Assembly (NCBI GenBank): GCA_965198485.1 | Contig: CBDAPQ010000005.1 | Location: 1,364,001-1,428,000 of the forward strand | Direction: 5' to 3' | DNA length: 64,000 nt | From: RH-AL1 sp965198485 | GTDB lineage: Bacteria > Pseudomonadota > Alphaproteobacteria > Rhizobiales > Beijerinckiaceae | Made by a program: the position numbers and the translations under genes | Part shown: positions 9,606-18,780 of the stretch, piece after piece | Layout of the letters: every line of letters begins with the position of its first letter | Numbering within the stretch: position 1 is the stretch's first letter | The notes under the pieces: model-generated | Seen by the model: the letters and a program-made list of their open reading frames with translations, nothing else | The model's database searches: none | Told to the model about the DNA's origin: nothing

Positions 9606-10610
9606 ATGACGAAATCCTTCCCGTCGCCCCTCGTGCGGGATCCATCGCGGCGCGATGGCATCTTCTACGTGACGGATGGCGGCTTCCTCCTCCCGACGGT
9701 GGCGAGCGCCCTGGCGGTTCGGCGGAAGGTGCCGCTCGAGCGCGCCGACGTGCGCATCCTCGTGACGAGCACGGAGGCGCCCGCCGTGCGACGCCTCGCC
9801 GAGTTCCTGCGGCCGGCGGGCATCTGGGTCGACGAGCTGCCGGCTGCTCTGTTCTCCGGCTTCGAGCATCGTCTCTTCAACGAGACGCACGTGCCGATCT
9901 CGGCGCTCGGGCGCTTCTTCATGCTCGATTGCGTGCCCGACATCTACGATCGCATCCTTTACCTCGACGGCGACACCTGGCCGCTCGGCGACCCCACGGC
10001 GCTCCTGGACGTACCCCTGGCGGACGGCGCGCTCGCCGCGGCCGAAGACCAGTGCTTCTTCTTCAGCAGGGAGACAGGCCCGACGGGCGACAGGATCCGG
10101 AGCTACTTCGCGCGCCTGGGGCTCGAGCGGGAGGCCGGCTACTTCAACTCCGGCGTCCTGCTCGCCGATGCCACGACCTGGCGCCGCCTCGGCGCCGAGG
10201 CGTTCGCCTTCTTCCGGGCCAACACCGCGCTCTGCCTCTACCACGACCAGAGCGCGCTCAACGCCGTGGTCGGCTCGCGCCGCGTCCGTCTTTCGCCACG
10301 ATGGAACTTCGCCGGCAGCTACTACGACTGGGGCGTGCAAGACACGCCGCAGCCCCACGTCGTGCATTTCTGCGGCGGCGGCAAACCATGGGCCAACCCG
10401 CGTCACAGGTTCCACGACGTGTTCGAGCGCTCCTTCAAGGACCTGGAGTCTCTGGACATAGCGCTCGCGTCGCCCGATGCCGAAGCGCTGCGCTCCATGG
10501 ACCGCAACATCGCTCGACAACGCCTGAAGCACAGGACGGTGCTGCAACCGCGCCTGTGGGCGCGCCGGCGCGCCTATCGCAAGCTGGTGGAGACCGCGAC
10601 CGTCGCGTGA
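9606..10610 (+). CDS. glycosyltransferase family 8 protein
   Basis: A 334-residue GT-A fold glycosyltransferase. Visible GT8 features are the metal-binding DGD at 121-123 (ILYLDGDTWPL), YFNSGVLL at 179-186, DQSALN at 214-219 and the C-terminal HFCGGGKPW at 254-262, the family's H-x-G-x-x-KPW element. These enzymes retain the anomeric configuration and commonly transfer galactose or glucose in surface polysaccharide synthesis. No signal peptide or membrane segment, so it should act on the cytosolic face. Its 3' end overlaps by 37 bases that of the convergent polymerase-like gene, and a flippase lies just beyond, so a polysaccharide assembly role is likely. Donor and acceptor are unknown. Confidence 0.88.
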   Translation: MTKSFPSPLVRDPSRRDGIFYVTDGGFLLPTVASALAVRRKVPLERADVRILVTSTEAPAVRRLAEFLRPAGIWVDELPAALFSGFEHRLFNETHVPISALGRFFMLDCVPDIYDRILYLDGDTWPLGDPTALLDVPLADGALAAAEDQCFFFSRETGPTGDRIRSYFARLGLEREAGYFNSGVLLADATTWRRLGAEAFAFFRANTALCLYHDQSALNAVVGSRRVRLSPRWNFAGSYYDWGVQDTPQPHVVHFCGGGKPWANPRHRFHDVFERSFKDLESLDIALASPDAEALRSMDRNIARQRLKHRTVLQPRLWARRRAYRKLVETATVA

Positions 10611-11992
10611 GCGCCGCGCGCCGCGACGCGGCGCCTGTCGTAGCCGGACACGGCGACCCCGAGCAGGCAATAGTACATCATGCCCAGATCGTACACGGTC
10701 GCGACCAGCAGGTTGGGCACGATCACGGTGAGCAGCCCGGCGCGCGCGGCCCAGACGACGCTGCGGGCCTCGTGATCGATCTCCGGGCTCATGGCGTCGC
10801 TCGTCGCCCTCAGCATGAGTCCCGCGTAGAGGAGGAAGCCGATCAGGCCGGTGTTGGAGAGAAGGACAAGGGCGTAGTTCGAAGACCGCGTGCAGCCGAT
10901 GCCGCCGCCGAGGCCGTAGGTGTCCATGAAGATCTTCCAGGCCTGCAGGTTCCACGATCCGCGCTCGACCGCGGAGTCGGAGTCGGCTTTGGTGAGCAGG
11001 GTCGCATCGAGGACGTTCTTCGCCGTTTCCGCGACGCGGGGCAGAAGGAGCATGATCGCGAACATCGCGAGATAGACCACGCCGACGGAGACGAGCAGGA
11101 GGCCGGCGGCGCGCGTGTTGCGATCCACGATCAGCGCCTTCGCGGCGTAGGCGCCGTAGCCTAGGCCGAGGACGGCCAGGCCGACGTAGCCCGCGCTGGA
11201 TGTCGCCAGCGTGATCAGAAGAAGAAGGGCGATGCTGGCGAAGCCGGTGGCGCGCGTCGCCACGCGGCGCGTGTAGAGGGTCAGGTTGACGCCGAGGAGC
11301 AGCAGCGAGAAGGAGGCGAAGCTCGACGCCTCCGAGAACGAGCCGGAGATCCGTTTGAGGCCCCCCGTCTCGTCGTCCGTGAGGAAGGCGTAGCTGGCGG
11401 TGTGGACGACATCGAGCAGGAAGCCGGTGTGCGTCGCGCTGGTCACGAGATCGAGCAGCGCGAAGGCAATATCGCAGAAGGTGACCAGCAGGATGCCGCG
11501 CAGCACCGCGCGGTGGCCATCCGGCCGTTGCGCGAAGCTGCAGATCGCGCAGGCGGCGAGCAGGCCGGCGCTGGCGTAGACGGCTTGCGTGATGTTGCCG
11601 GTGGTGGGGCCGAGGGGACTGACGCCATCGGTGGTGACGCTGCGGCTGAGCGAGAACACGAAGGTCGCCCCTGCGAAGAGCCGCGGCAGCAGGATCCCGC
11701 TTGCGATGATCCAGAATGTCAGCAGGAAGAACAGGAATAACGGCTGGCGCGGGCCGATGCGTCCGAGGAGCGTGGCCAGGCCCCCGCGCGTAGACACCAG
11801 CCTCAACAGCAGAAATCCCAAAAAGAGGTTGGCGGGCGTCACCGATGCGCCGCCCAGCGCCGGCAGGTCGAGAGCCGCGGTCGCCCCGAGGACGCAGAGG
11901 CCGAAGATCGTGTAGACGCTCGCCCGATAGCTGAGGAACTGGCACCAGATACCCAGGAGCAGCGTGAGGAGGCCGAAGAGCGAGACCGACAT
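10574..11992 (-). CDS. O-antigen polymerase/ligase-like membrane protein (Wzy/WaaL type)
   Basis: A 472-residue polytopic inner-membrane protein with about 10-12 hydrophobic helices and a long loop near two thirds of the length (around ERGSWNLQAWKIFMDTY and GGGIGCTRSSN), the layout of Wzy polymerases and WaaL ligases, in which the large periplasmic loop carries catalytic residues. Sequence is too variable in this family to choose between polymerase and ligase. The ATG at 11992 is preferred; the longer frame would overlap the upstream flippase gene. It lies 19 bases downstream of the flippase on the same strand and probably shares its transcript. Its end overlaps that of the convergent GT8 gene. 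Confidence 0.75.
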   Translation of the reverse strand: MSVSLFGLLTLLLGIWCQFLSYRASVYTIFGLCVLGATAALDLPALGGASVTPANLFLGFLLLRLVSTRGGLATLLGRIGPRQPLFLFFLLTFWIIASGILLPRLFAGATFVFSLSRSVTTDGVSPLGPTTGNITQAVYASAGLLAACAICSFAQRPDGHRAVLRGILLVTFCDIAFALLDLVTSATHTGFLLDVVHTASYAFLTDDETGGLKRISGSFSEASSFASFSLLLLGVNLTLYTRRVATRATGFASIALLLLITLATSSAGYVGLAVLGLGYGAYAAKALIVDRNTRAAGLLLVSVGVVYLAMFAIMLLLPRVAETAKNVLDATLLTKADSDSAVERGSWNLQAWKIFMDTYGLGGGIGCTRSSNYALVLLSNTGLIGFLLYAGLMLRATSDAMSPEIDHEARSVVWAARAGLLTVIVPNLLVATVYDLGMMYYCLLGVAVSGYDRRRVAARGAHATVAVSTSLR

Positions 11993-12011
11993 GGGCGTGC
12001 TGGCCTGCGGG

Positions 12012-13508
12012 TTAACGCGACGGCTCGGTGCCGACCGTCTTGTGCGACCCGCGCCGCCATGGACGGCTCGCGTCGAAGACGGCCGCCAAGCGTGCGGGCA
12101 CGAGCGAGCGCAGGTCGACGCCGATCGCAACCGTCGACACCGCATAGACCAAGGCCCCGACGGCGCTGCCGAGAACGATTTCCAAGGCCACGCCGCCACG
12201 GGCAGGAACGAGGTGACCGCACATCAGCACGGCGCCGGCCATCAGCAGGACGCTCACGCTCTGACGCCAGTGGTTCTCGAGCTGGCCGACGACGGGATAG
12301 GCGAGCACCCGCCTGACGATCAGCGTGGCCGAGATCGCGGCGGCGACGGCGGCGGCGTAGCGCGCGATCACGACACCGTCCAGACCGAGCCAGAGGGCTC
12401 CGGCCACCACAAGGGGGATCTTCACCGCGGTTTCGACGAGGTTCTGGCGCAGCAGCAGGTCGGTGCGGCCCAAGCTCATCACCAAAGGCGCGAGCGGCGC
12501 GGTCAGCAGCGACAGCACGGCCTGCAGGGCCAACATCGAGAGCAGGGGCGCCGCCTCCTGCCACTTCGGCCCGAGCGCGAGCGCGACGAGCGGCCTAGCC
12601 TCGAGGCCCAGTCCGACGAGGACGGGCAAGCCGAGCAGCGTGATCGCCGCGGCCGCTCGGCGGTAGGCCTCGGCGAGGCGGGGCCGATCGTTCGAGAGAT
12701 TGCTAAACGCCGCCATGATTGGGCTGGTGAGCGGGTTGATGAGGCTCTGCGTCGGGATGCCCGCGATGTCGCTCGCCATCGAGAACAGGCCGACGTCGCC
12801 GCGACTGACGAGGCGGCCTAGGATCAGGCGATCGCTCTGCCAGTTGAACGCACCGAGGATCTGCGCTGCGCTCGCCCAGCCGAGGAAGTCAGCGAAACAG
12901 CGCCGCTCCCGCAGCGTCAGGCGTGGCCGGTAGGGCGCGATGACATAGGACAGCAGGGTCATGACGAGCGGCGCGACGAGTGTGTTGGCGACGATCGCCC
13001 AGTAGCTGGAGTGCAGCAGCGCGAGCGTCGCGGCGGCGGCGCAGCCGCACAGCTTGCCGGCGAACTCCATCTTGAAGGTCGGCAGGAAATCGAGCGCCTT
13101 GAGGCGCGCGATGATCCCCGGGCTCGAAAGGCCGCGCACCGCGGGCGCGAGGCTCAGCAGGCAGACGAGGGGAACGAGGCGGGCATCGCCGTAGAGGAGG
13201 GAGAACGGCCAGCTCAGCAGGGCGATCAAGGCGCTCAGCAGGAGCGCGCGCGCCATCGCGAGGCTGAATGCCGTGTCGAGATGGGCCGTGGTGACATGGT
13301 CGAGGCGCATCAACGCCTGCGCCAACGGCAGCTCGAACACCGCCTCCACGATCGAGATCAGGATCATCGCGATGGCGATGAGGCCGAAGTCGGCCGGGGT
13401 CAGCAGGCGCGCGAGGACGAAAAGGGTTACGAGATCGACGCCACGCGAGAGGAAGCGGCCCGACACCGACCAGGCGGCAGCCGCAATCGTCTTCTTGGCC
13501 AGGCTCAT
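12012..13508 (-). CDS. Wzx-type polysaccharide flippase (MOP superfamily)
   Basis: A 498-residue inner-membrane protein with 12-14 predicted helices. The N-terminus (AAAAWSVSGRFLSRGVDLVTLFVLARLLTPADFG, cited here only by its position, residues 9-42) is typical of the polysaccharide biosynthesis family in which ARLLTPxDFG is conserved. WQSDRLILGRL and the SMASDIAGIPTQ region match the middle of lipid-linked oligosaccharide translocases. It would move undecaprenyl-linked sugar units to the periplasm for the polymerase encoded 19 bases downstream. The C-terminus is cytosolic and basic. Confidence 0.88.
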   Translation of the reverse strand: MSLAKKTIAAAAWSVSGRFLSRGVDLVTLFVLARLLTPADFGLIAIAMILISIVEAVFELPLAQALMRLDHVTTAHLDTAFSLAMARALLLSALIALLSWPFSLLYGDARLVPLVCLLSLAPAVRGLSSPGIIARLKALDFLPTFKMEFAGKLCGCAAAATLALLHSSYWAIVANTLVAPLVMTLLSYVIAPYRPRLTLRERRCFADFLGWASAAQILGAFNWQSDRLILGRLVSRGDVGLFSMASDIAGIPTQSLINPLTSPIMAAFSNLSNDRPRLAEAYRRAAAAITLLGLPVLVGLGLEARPLVALALGPKWQEAAPLLSMLALQAVLSLLTAPLAPLVMSLGRTDLLLRQNLVETAVKIPLVVAGALWLGLDGVVIARYAAAVAAAISATLIVRRVLAYPVVGQLENHWRQSVSVLLMAGAVLMCGHLVPARGGVALEIVLGSAVGALVYAVSTVAIGVDLRSLVPARLAAVFDASRPWRRGSHKTVGTEPSR

Positions 13509-13835
13509 GGGACGTCCCCCCCGAGCCTTCTGGCACGCTCGGCTGTCGAAACCGTTAAACAGACGCGCAGGGGGTTCGCGAAGGCCGGGTCAACCGAGAT
13601 CCGATCAGCCTCGACCGAAAAGCAGACAGATCGGCGTGTCAGGCCGTTGACGGCTTCCGTTAGGCAGCGCCTCGTCGAAGAGGTCTTCGGCGCGCGAGGA
13701 GGCCGCGCGAGAGCGCGGCTCTTAGCGTTCTTTACAGATTGTGGACGATATCCCGAGCGTCCGTGAACCACATGGCGTACTTACCGTCTCAATCGCCAAC
13801 CAGGCAGGACGCGATCATCTTCGTGTCAGCATCGG
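13509..13835. other. intergenic region upstream of flippase gene
   Basis: About 330 bases between the flippase start and the IS remnant. It should hold the promoter of the flippase-polymerase unit. No gene, hairpin or repeat could be supported. Confidence 0.3.
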
Positions 13836-14070
13836 CAGCCTGCGCCAAGCGACATTCTCGACGGTGAAGGAGTGCATGGCTTCAGAAAAAGACGATTGTC
13901 GCGACCTTTGTCCCCGCGTCGCGACTGGCAGGCGGGAACGCCTCGAGAGCCAGTTCCCAGTCCTTCTCCGCCACTCCTGTCAGCACGATCGGTCTCCGTC
14001 GAACCGACACGCTATCGATCACTGATCAGACCCGATGGGATCCCTGCCAGCCAAACCGTCCAAACAACCT
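13836..14070 (-). mobile_element. IS5-type transposase remnant, copy 1
   Basis: A 235-base segment that recurs with clear similarity at 44237-44473. Read on the minus strand, broken frames give pieces of an IS5-family transposase N-terminus: SRRGDKGRDNRLFL followed in another frame by FTVENVAWRRLP, resembling the usual DNRLFLEAxLW...WRDLPxxFGNW region. All frames are interrupted, only the N-terminal portion remains, and no terminal inverted repeats or target duplication were recognised. It is a decayed insertion-sequence fragment between the flippase gene and cobT. Confidence 0.6.
13836..14070 (+). repeat. dispersed direct repeat, left copy (partner 44237-44473)
   Basis: This segment and 44237-44473 align end to end in the same orientation with scattered substitutions and a few indels; identical runs include CCTGCGCCAAGCGACATTCT and CGTCGCGACTGGCAGGCG. 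The copies are about 30.4 kb apart and bracket the cob genes and the polysaccharide island. Confidence 0.9.
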
Positions 14071-14152
14071 AGTCAGGTTGAGTTGCGCTCCACTACGACC
14101 TCGCTATACGAGACATGCGTTTCGCTTAGCTTGCAGCATAACCTCGGCTTTT

Positions 14153-16051
14153 CTAATGAAGCGTTTTGCGACCTTGACGCGACACACCACTAGTTTCGCT
14201 GAAGAGTTCAGCGAGTTTTTCTGTCATGGCTCCACCTAGCTCCTCGGCGTCGACGATCGTGACGGCGCGGCGGTAGTAGCGCGTAACGTCATGGCCGATG
14301 CCGATGGCGATGAGTTCGACCGGAGAACGCGTTTCGATGTCCTCGATTACATGGCGCAGGTGCCGCTCGAGGTAATTGCCGGGATTGACCGAGAGAGTGG
14401 AATCGTCCACCGGCGCACCGTCCGAAATCATCATCAGGATACGGCGCTGTTCCGGTCGACCAAGCAGGCGCTTGTGCGCCCAATCAAGCGCCTCACCGTC
14501 GATATTTTCCTTGAGCAGACCCTCGCGCATCATGAGGCCAAGATTTTTGCGTGCCCGCCGCCACGGCGCATCGGCGGATTTGTAGATGATGTGACGCAGA
14601 TCATTGAGCCGGCCCGGCGATGCCGGCTTGCCGGCCTGCAACCAGGCCTCGCGCGCGGCGCCACCCTTCCATGCCTTTGTCGTGAAGCCGAGAATCTCCA
14701 CCTTGACGCCGCAGCGTTCCAGCGTGCGCGCCAGAATGTCGGCGCAGGTCGCGGCAACGGTGATCGGCCGCCCGCGCATCGAACCGGAATTGTCCAACAG
14801 CAGCGTGACCACCGTATCACGAAAGTCGGTGTCCTTTTCCCGCTTGAACGAGAGCGGCTGATTGGGATCGACAATGATGCGCGGCAGGCGCACCGGGTCG
14901 AGCAATCCTTCTTCGAGATCGAACTCCCAGGAGCGGTTCTGCTGCGCCATTAGGCGACGCTGCAACCGATTGGCGAGACGCGCGACGATCGAGGACAGGT
15001 TCTGCAATTGCTTGTCGAGGAACGAGCGAAGGCGTTCGAGTTCCTCGGGATCGCACAGGTCCTCGGCGGCAATGGTCTCGTCGCTCGTTCGCGAAAAAGC
15101 CTTGTAGTCCGGCCCGCGGTTCTCTTGAGGGCGCCCCGCCGGCGCACGACGGGCGTCACTCGCCTGTTCGGCATCGGAATATTCAGCCTCCTCGTCGCTC
15201 TCGCCACTGGGCGCCTCGGCGACGTCCATCGCCGTATCTTCCATCTCCTCTGTCGAGGCCTCCGCCTTGTCACCCTGCGTGCCGTCCTCGGAACGCTCGG
15301 CTTCGCCTTGGCGCTCCTCGTCTTGCTCGGCATCGGCTTTGGCCTCGTCAGACTGGTCCTCCTCGTCGATGTCCTCGCTGGATCCCGACTCCTCTCCCAT
15401 CTCGAGCGCGGCCAGCAGCTTTTGCACCGACTGCGCGAAGCGCTTCTGATCCTCGATCGTCGCCCCGAGACGATCGAGATCTCGGCCGATGCGCTCCTCG
15501 ATCCATGAGCGCCAAAGCTCAACACAGCGCTCGCCACTCCTCGGTGTCCGCTGGCCGGTCAGGCGCTCGCGCACGATCAGCGCCAGCGCCTCCTCTAGCG
15601 GCACGTCGGCGCGCTGCGTGGCTTCCGGCAGGCGTGCGCGAATCAGTCGATCGTCGAGCACCGCGGCGAGGTTGGAGGCCACGCCCGTCATGCGCCGCGA
15701 TCCGATCGCCTCCACCCGCGCCTGCTCGACGGCATCAAAGCAGGCGCGCCCCGCGGCGCTCAACGGCGCCAGCCGGCGGTGCACTTCGGTGTTGTGGCAG
15801 GACAGGCGCAGCGCCATCGCGTCGGCGTGGCCGCGCACGATCGCCGCATCCTTGGGATCGAGCCTGCGGGTCGGTTCTGGCAGCCGAGCCTTAGCGCCCT
15901 CCGCAGAGCGGATCAGGCTCGGGCGCTCCGGCGCGTATGTCACCTCAAGCTCGGCGTCACCTGACATCGCGCGCATGCAGCCTGCCACCGCACGCTTGAA
16001 CGGCTCCTGTGGCGCCTCAGCCTTCTGCGCGGGCTTGTGGTTGGAGGTCAA
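14153..16051 (-). CDS. cobT: aerobic cobaltochelatase subunit CobT
   Basis: Part of the CobNST complex, which inserts cobalt into hydrogenobyrinic acid a,c-diamide using ATP during aerobic cobalamin synthesis. At 632 residues it has the expected order: a helical N-terminal domain (1-215), a very acidic low-complexity linker (about 219-300), and a C-terminal von Willebrand A domain with the metal-ion-dependent adhesion site DNSGSM at 420-425. The CobS ATPase partner is encoded two genes upstream on the same strand. The start ATG overlaps the stop of the intervening DUF29 gene by four bases (ATGA). cobN is not in the window, and several organisms use CobST with other partners, so presence of the full pathway cannot be claimed. 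Confidence 0.96.
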   Translation of the reverse strand: MTSNHKPAQKAEAPQEPFKRAVAGCMRAMSGDAELEVTYAPERPSLIRSAEGAKARLPEPTRRLDPKDAAIVRGHADAMALRLSCHNTEVHRRLAPLSAAGRACFDAVEQARVEAIGSRRMTGVASNLAAVLDDRLIRARLPEATQRADVPLEEALALIVRERLTGQRTPRSGERCVELWRSWIEERIGRDLDRLGATIEDQKRFAQSVQKLLAALEMGEESGSSEDIDEEDQSDEAKADAEQDEERQGEAERSEDGTQGDKAEASTEEMEDTAMDVAEAPSGESDEEAEYSDAEQASDARRAPAGRPQENRGPDYKAFSRTSDETIAAEDLCDPEELERLRSFLDKQLQNLSSIVARLANRLQRRLMAQQNRSWEFDLEEGLLDPVRLPRIIVDPNQPLSFKREKDTDFRDTVVTLLLDNSGSMRGRPITVAATCADILARTLERCGVKVEILGFTTKAWKGGAAREAWLQAGKPASPGRLNDLRHIIYKSADAPWRRARKNLGLMMREGLLKENIDGEALDWAHKRLLGRPEQRRILMMISDGAPVDDSTLSVNPGNYLERHLRHVIEDIETRSPVELIAIGIGHDVTRYYRRAVTIVDAEELGGAMTEKLAELFSETSGVSRQGRKTLH

Positions 16052-16521
16052 ATCAGTTCTCTTCGAAACTGTATTCTGCTTCCATGATCTCCGATCGATC
16101 GTAGGCGCAGTCCTGGGGGGAAATTGCGCGACGGCAAGGTCGTTTCGCGAGCGGCCCGGGAACGCGCAAGTATATAGGCCCGATTTAGAACCTCATCCCA
16201 CTTGTCCGCCATGCTAGCGCTATCCATAAGGACTTCGTGCACGCGATTGCGATGCTCAAAGATGGAGAGTTTCCAGGAGCGGGTGCGCCGCTCAGCCTGG
16301 TAGTTCCACTTCAGCATTTGAACGAGGATGCTCTCGAGGTTGCTGCGAAACGCGCGAAGTTCGCTCTTTCCCACGTCTTCGATCTCTTCGGCGACATTGA
16401 CGATGTCGATATCGGAGAAGCGACCCGCGCGTATCAGCGCCGCTTGTTCGAGCGCCCAGCGGTAACAATCGTCGACGCCCACTAACTCCGCCGAAGGCTC
16501 GGGAGGGCGCTGCTCGTCCAT
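16048..16521 (-). CDS. DUF29 family protein
   Basis: A 157-residue cytosolic protein of the DUF29 family: YRWALEQAALIRAGRFSDID at the N-terminus (positions 21-40), the acidic AEEIEDVGKSE block, and the ESILVQMLKW helix are typical. Function is unknown. The gene is wedged between cobS and cobT with a two-base gap upstream and a four-base overlap downstream, so it is translated from the cobST message. DUF29 genes are usually scattered and are not known components of the cobaltochelatase, so this may be a chance insertion that became part of the operon, or an accessory factor. Confidence 0.88.
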   Translation of the reverse strand: MDEQRPPEPSAELVGVDDCYRWALEQAALIRAGRFSDIDIVNVAEEIEDVGKSELRAFRSNLESILVQMLKWNYQAERRTRSWKLSIFEHRNRVHEVLMDSASMADKWDEVLNRAYILARSRAARETTLPSRNFPPGLRLRSIGDHGSRIQFRRELI

Positions 16522-16523
16522 CG

Positions 16524-17564
16524 TCAGCTCATCACGACGTTGACCGCGCTCTCAGGCAGCTCCTGGCCGAAGCAGCGCTGGTAGAACTCGGCCACGAGCG
16601 TGCGCTCGAGCTCGTCGCATTTGTTTAGAAAGGTCAACCGGAAGGCGAAGCCAATGTCGCCGAAGATCTCGGCGTTTTCGGCCCAGGTGATCACCGTTCG
16701 CGGGCTCATCACAGTCGAGAGGTCGCCCGTCATGAAGGCGTTGCGCGTAAGGTCGGCCACCCGCACCATCTTGGAAACGGTATCGCGACCGCCTCTCATG
16801 AACCCCTTCGTGTCGCCGGACTTCGCGTCCTTGGCACCGGCGTTGGCGAACTTCGGCACCTTGGCCATGACGATGTCGACTTCCCGGTCGTGCGGCAGAT
16901 AGTTCAGCGTCGCCACGATCGACCAGCGGTCCATCTGGCCCTGGTTGATCTGCTGCGTGCCATGATAGAGTCCGGACGTGTCACCAAGGCCGATCGTGTT
17001 GGTGGTGGCGAACAATCGGAACGAAGGATGCGGGCGGATGACGCGGCTCTGATCAAGAAGCGTCAGTCGACCCGCGACCTCGAGCACGCGCTGGATTACG
17101 AACATGACATCGGGACGCCCGGCGTCATACTCGTCGAAACACAGAGCGATGTTGTTCTGCAACGCCCAGGGCAGAATGCCATCCTTGAACTCGGTGACCT
17201 GCTTGCCGTCCTTGAGCACGATCGCGTCTTTGCCGACGAGGTCGACGCGCGAGACGTGGCTGTCGAGGTTGATCCGCACGCACGGCCAGTTCAGCCGCGC
17301 CGCCACCTGCTCGATATGCGTCGACTTGCCGGTGCCGTGGTATCCGGTGACCATGACGCGACGATTCTTAGCGAAGCCGGCGAGTATGGCGAGAGTTGTA
17401 TCGCGATCGAAAAGGTAGTCGGGATCAAGCTCGGGAACATGCTGGTCGCTCGTCGAGAAGGCTGGAGCTTCCATGTCGGAGTCGATTCCAAACACCTGGC
17501 GCACCGACACGTTCATATCAGGGATGCCGCCGGGCGAGCCCACATCGGTGATCACGCTCTGCAT
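16524..17564 (-). CDS. cobS: aerobic cobaltochelatase subunit CobS (AAA+ ATPase)
   Basis: The MoxR-type AAA+ ATPase of the CobNST cobalt chelatase, forming hexameric rings with CobT. The 346-residue protein carries Walker A GYHGTGKST at 74-82, Walker B ALCFDEYD at 140-147, sensor-region ATTNTIGLGDTSG and the conserved SPRTVITWAEN block near the C-terminus. Length and motifs are complete. A J-domain protein gene lies 44 bases upstream on the same strand, and a DUF29 gene and cobT follow directly, so the four are probably one transcription unit. Confidence 0.97.
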   Translation of the reverse strand: MQSVITDVGSPGGIPDMNVSVRQVFGIDSDMEAPAFSTSDQHVPELDPDYLFDRDTTLAILAGFAKNRRVMVTGYHGTGKSTHIEQVAARLNWPCVRINLDSHVSRVDLVGKDAIVLKDGKQVTEFKDGILPWALQNNIALCFDEYDAGRPDVMFVIQRVLEVAGRLTLLDQSRVIRPHPSFRLFATTNTIGLGDTSGLYHGTQQINQGQMDRWSIVATLNYLPHDREVDIVMAKVPKFANAGAKDAKSGDTKGFMRGGRDTVSKMVRVADLTRNAFMTGDLSTVMSPRTVITWAENAEIFGDIGFAFRLTFLNKCDELERTLVAEFYQRCFGQELPESAVNVVMS

Positions 17565-17608
17565 CGACTCTCACCTCGTTGTGCCGCCTCGGCGGTGACC
17601 GGGTCGCC

Positions 17609-18217
17609 TCAAGCGAGCTTAACGGTCTTCAGATAATTGTAGGCGCGGATGATCTCCCGCAGCCTGTCCTCGTTCGCGCGGTCGCCCCCATTGGCATCGG
17701 GGTGGAGCTGCTTAACGAGATCCTTATAGCGCGCTTTGACCGTCGGTGCGCCGGCCGTGTCATCAAGACCCAGGGTGTCGAGCGCCTTTATGGCCGCCAC
17801 CCCGACCCTTGGCTTCAACGGTTCGCGTTTGCGCGAGGCCGCAGCGTGGGGCTGTGCACGGAACATGCCGAGCGTATCGCTCGTTCCGGTGTCACCGTCC
17901 TCGCGAAAGCCCTTTGCGGCACGGTTGGAGCCCATTGTCCAGGTCGGCCTGTGCCCGGTCAGTGCATCGCGCTGGTAGTTGGCAACGTCGTCGGCGCTCA
18001 TGCCATTAAAATAATTGTACGACGCGTTGTACTCACGGACGTGGTCGAGGCAGAAGCAGAAGAACTGCCCTTCGCGATCACGGCCCTGCGGGGCTCGGAA
18101 CTCGCCTTCGCGCGTGCATCCGGGAAAGTCGCAACGCACCTGCTGCGGTGCAGGTGCGGGTTTGCCGGCGTCGGGCTTGACGCGGATCGAGTCGAACAGG
18201 CGCGAATTCAGGTTCAT
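17609..18217 (-). CDS. C-terminal J-domain (DnaJ-like) protein
   Basis: About 202 residues, with the J domain at the C-terminus rather than the N-terminus: YKDLVKQLHPDANGGDR contains the HPD tripeptide that stimulates Hsp70 (DnaK) ATPase activity. The N-terminal half has a possible zinc site made of CDFPGC and CFCLDHV. The start chosen (18217) gives MNLNSRLFDSIRVKP, the usual opening in alphaproteobacterial homologues; an upstream ATG at 18244 is possible. It precedes cobS on the same strand, and divergent bolA lies on the other side. This J-protein/BolA/cobST neighbourhood is common in Hyphomicrobiales. Confidence 0.92.
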   Translation of the reverse strand: MNLNSRLFDSIRVKPDAGKPAPAPQQVRCDFPGCTREGEFRAPQGRDREGQFFCFCLDHVREYNASYNYFNGMSADDVANYQRDALTGHRPTWTMGSNRAAKGFREDGDTGTSDTLGMFRAQPHAAASRKREPLKPRVGVAAIKALDTLGLDDTAGAPTVKARYKDLVKQLHPDANGGDRANEDRLREIIRAYNYLKTVKLA

Positions 18218-18309
18218 GGCTCGGTCATTATGGGCGGGTTTCACGTGGCATCAAGCGGCGAGGCGAGCGTGACGCAAGCTTCAGCCAAGCTCGAGGAAAG
18301 GTTGACATC

Positions 18310-18612
18310 ATGCAAGAGGCACATCCCGTCGCAGGTCGTATCCGGAACACGCTGCAGACCGCACTCGCGCCGACTGCGCTCGACGTCATCGACGAGTCGC
18401 ACAAGCACGCCAAGCACGCACACATGATGGAGAGGAGCGGAACCGCCGGCGCGACGGGGGAAACGCACTTCCGCATCAAGGTGGTCTCGGAGAGCTTTCG
18501 AGGCAAGAGCCTTCTCGACCGCCATCGCACGATCAACGCGCTTGTCGCCGGGGAGATGGGACCCGACAGGGTCCACGCCATCGCCATCGAGGCCAAGGTG
18601 CCGGGCGAGTAG
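18310..18612 (+). CDS. BolA family protein
   Basis: A 100-residue class II KH-fold protein. The core contains the helix-strand segment VIDESHKHAKHAH with the histidines that in BolA proteins bind an Fe-S cluster jointly with a monothiol glutaredoxin, then HFRIKVVSESFRGKSLLDRHR, the family's most conserved block, and the closing VHAIAIEAKVP. The likely role is in iron-sulfur or iron sensing. It is divergent from the J-domain protein gene, with about 90 bases between their starts. Confidence 0.94.
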   Translation: MQEAHPVAGRIRNTLQTALAPTALDVIDESHKHAKHAHMMERSGTAGATGETHFRIKVVSESFRGKSLLDRHRTINALVAGEMGPDRVHAIAIEAKVPGE

Positions 18613-18780
18613 CAGCGCCGGGCGCCTCGACGCGCAGTCATCAATTGGCCGCACGCAGCCTTCATCGAAGCCTGTCACGATTCAGCTTTTTCGTCGCGCG
18701 CCCTCATCCAACCCTATCTCGGCGTGGCAGGCTCTTGTAGGCTTCGCGGTGGAGCGTGGTCGTCCAACCAGGACCGTTTG

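Noticed and set aside
9564..11945. Minus-strand 793-codon frame
   Set aside because: Spans two well-supported genes in the wrong frame; low-complexity Arg/Pro-rich sequence.
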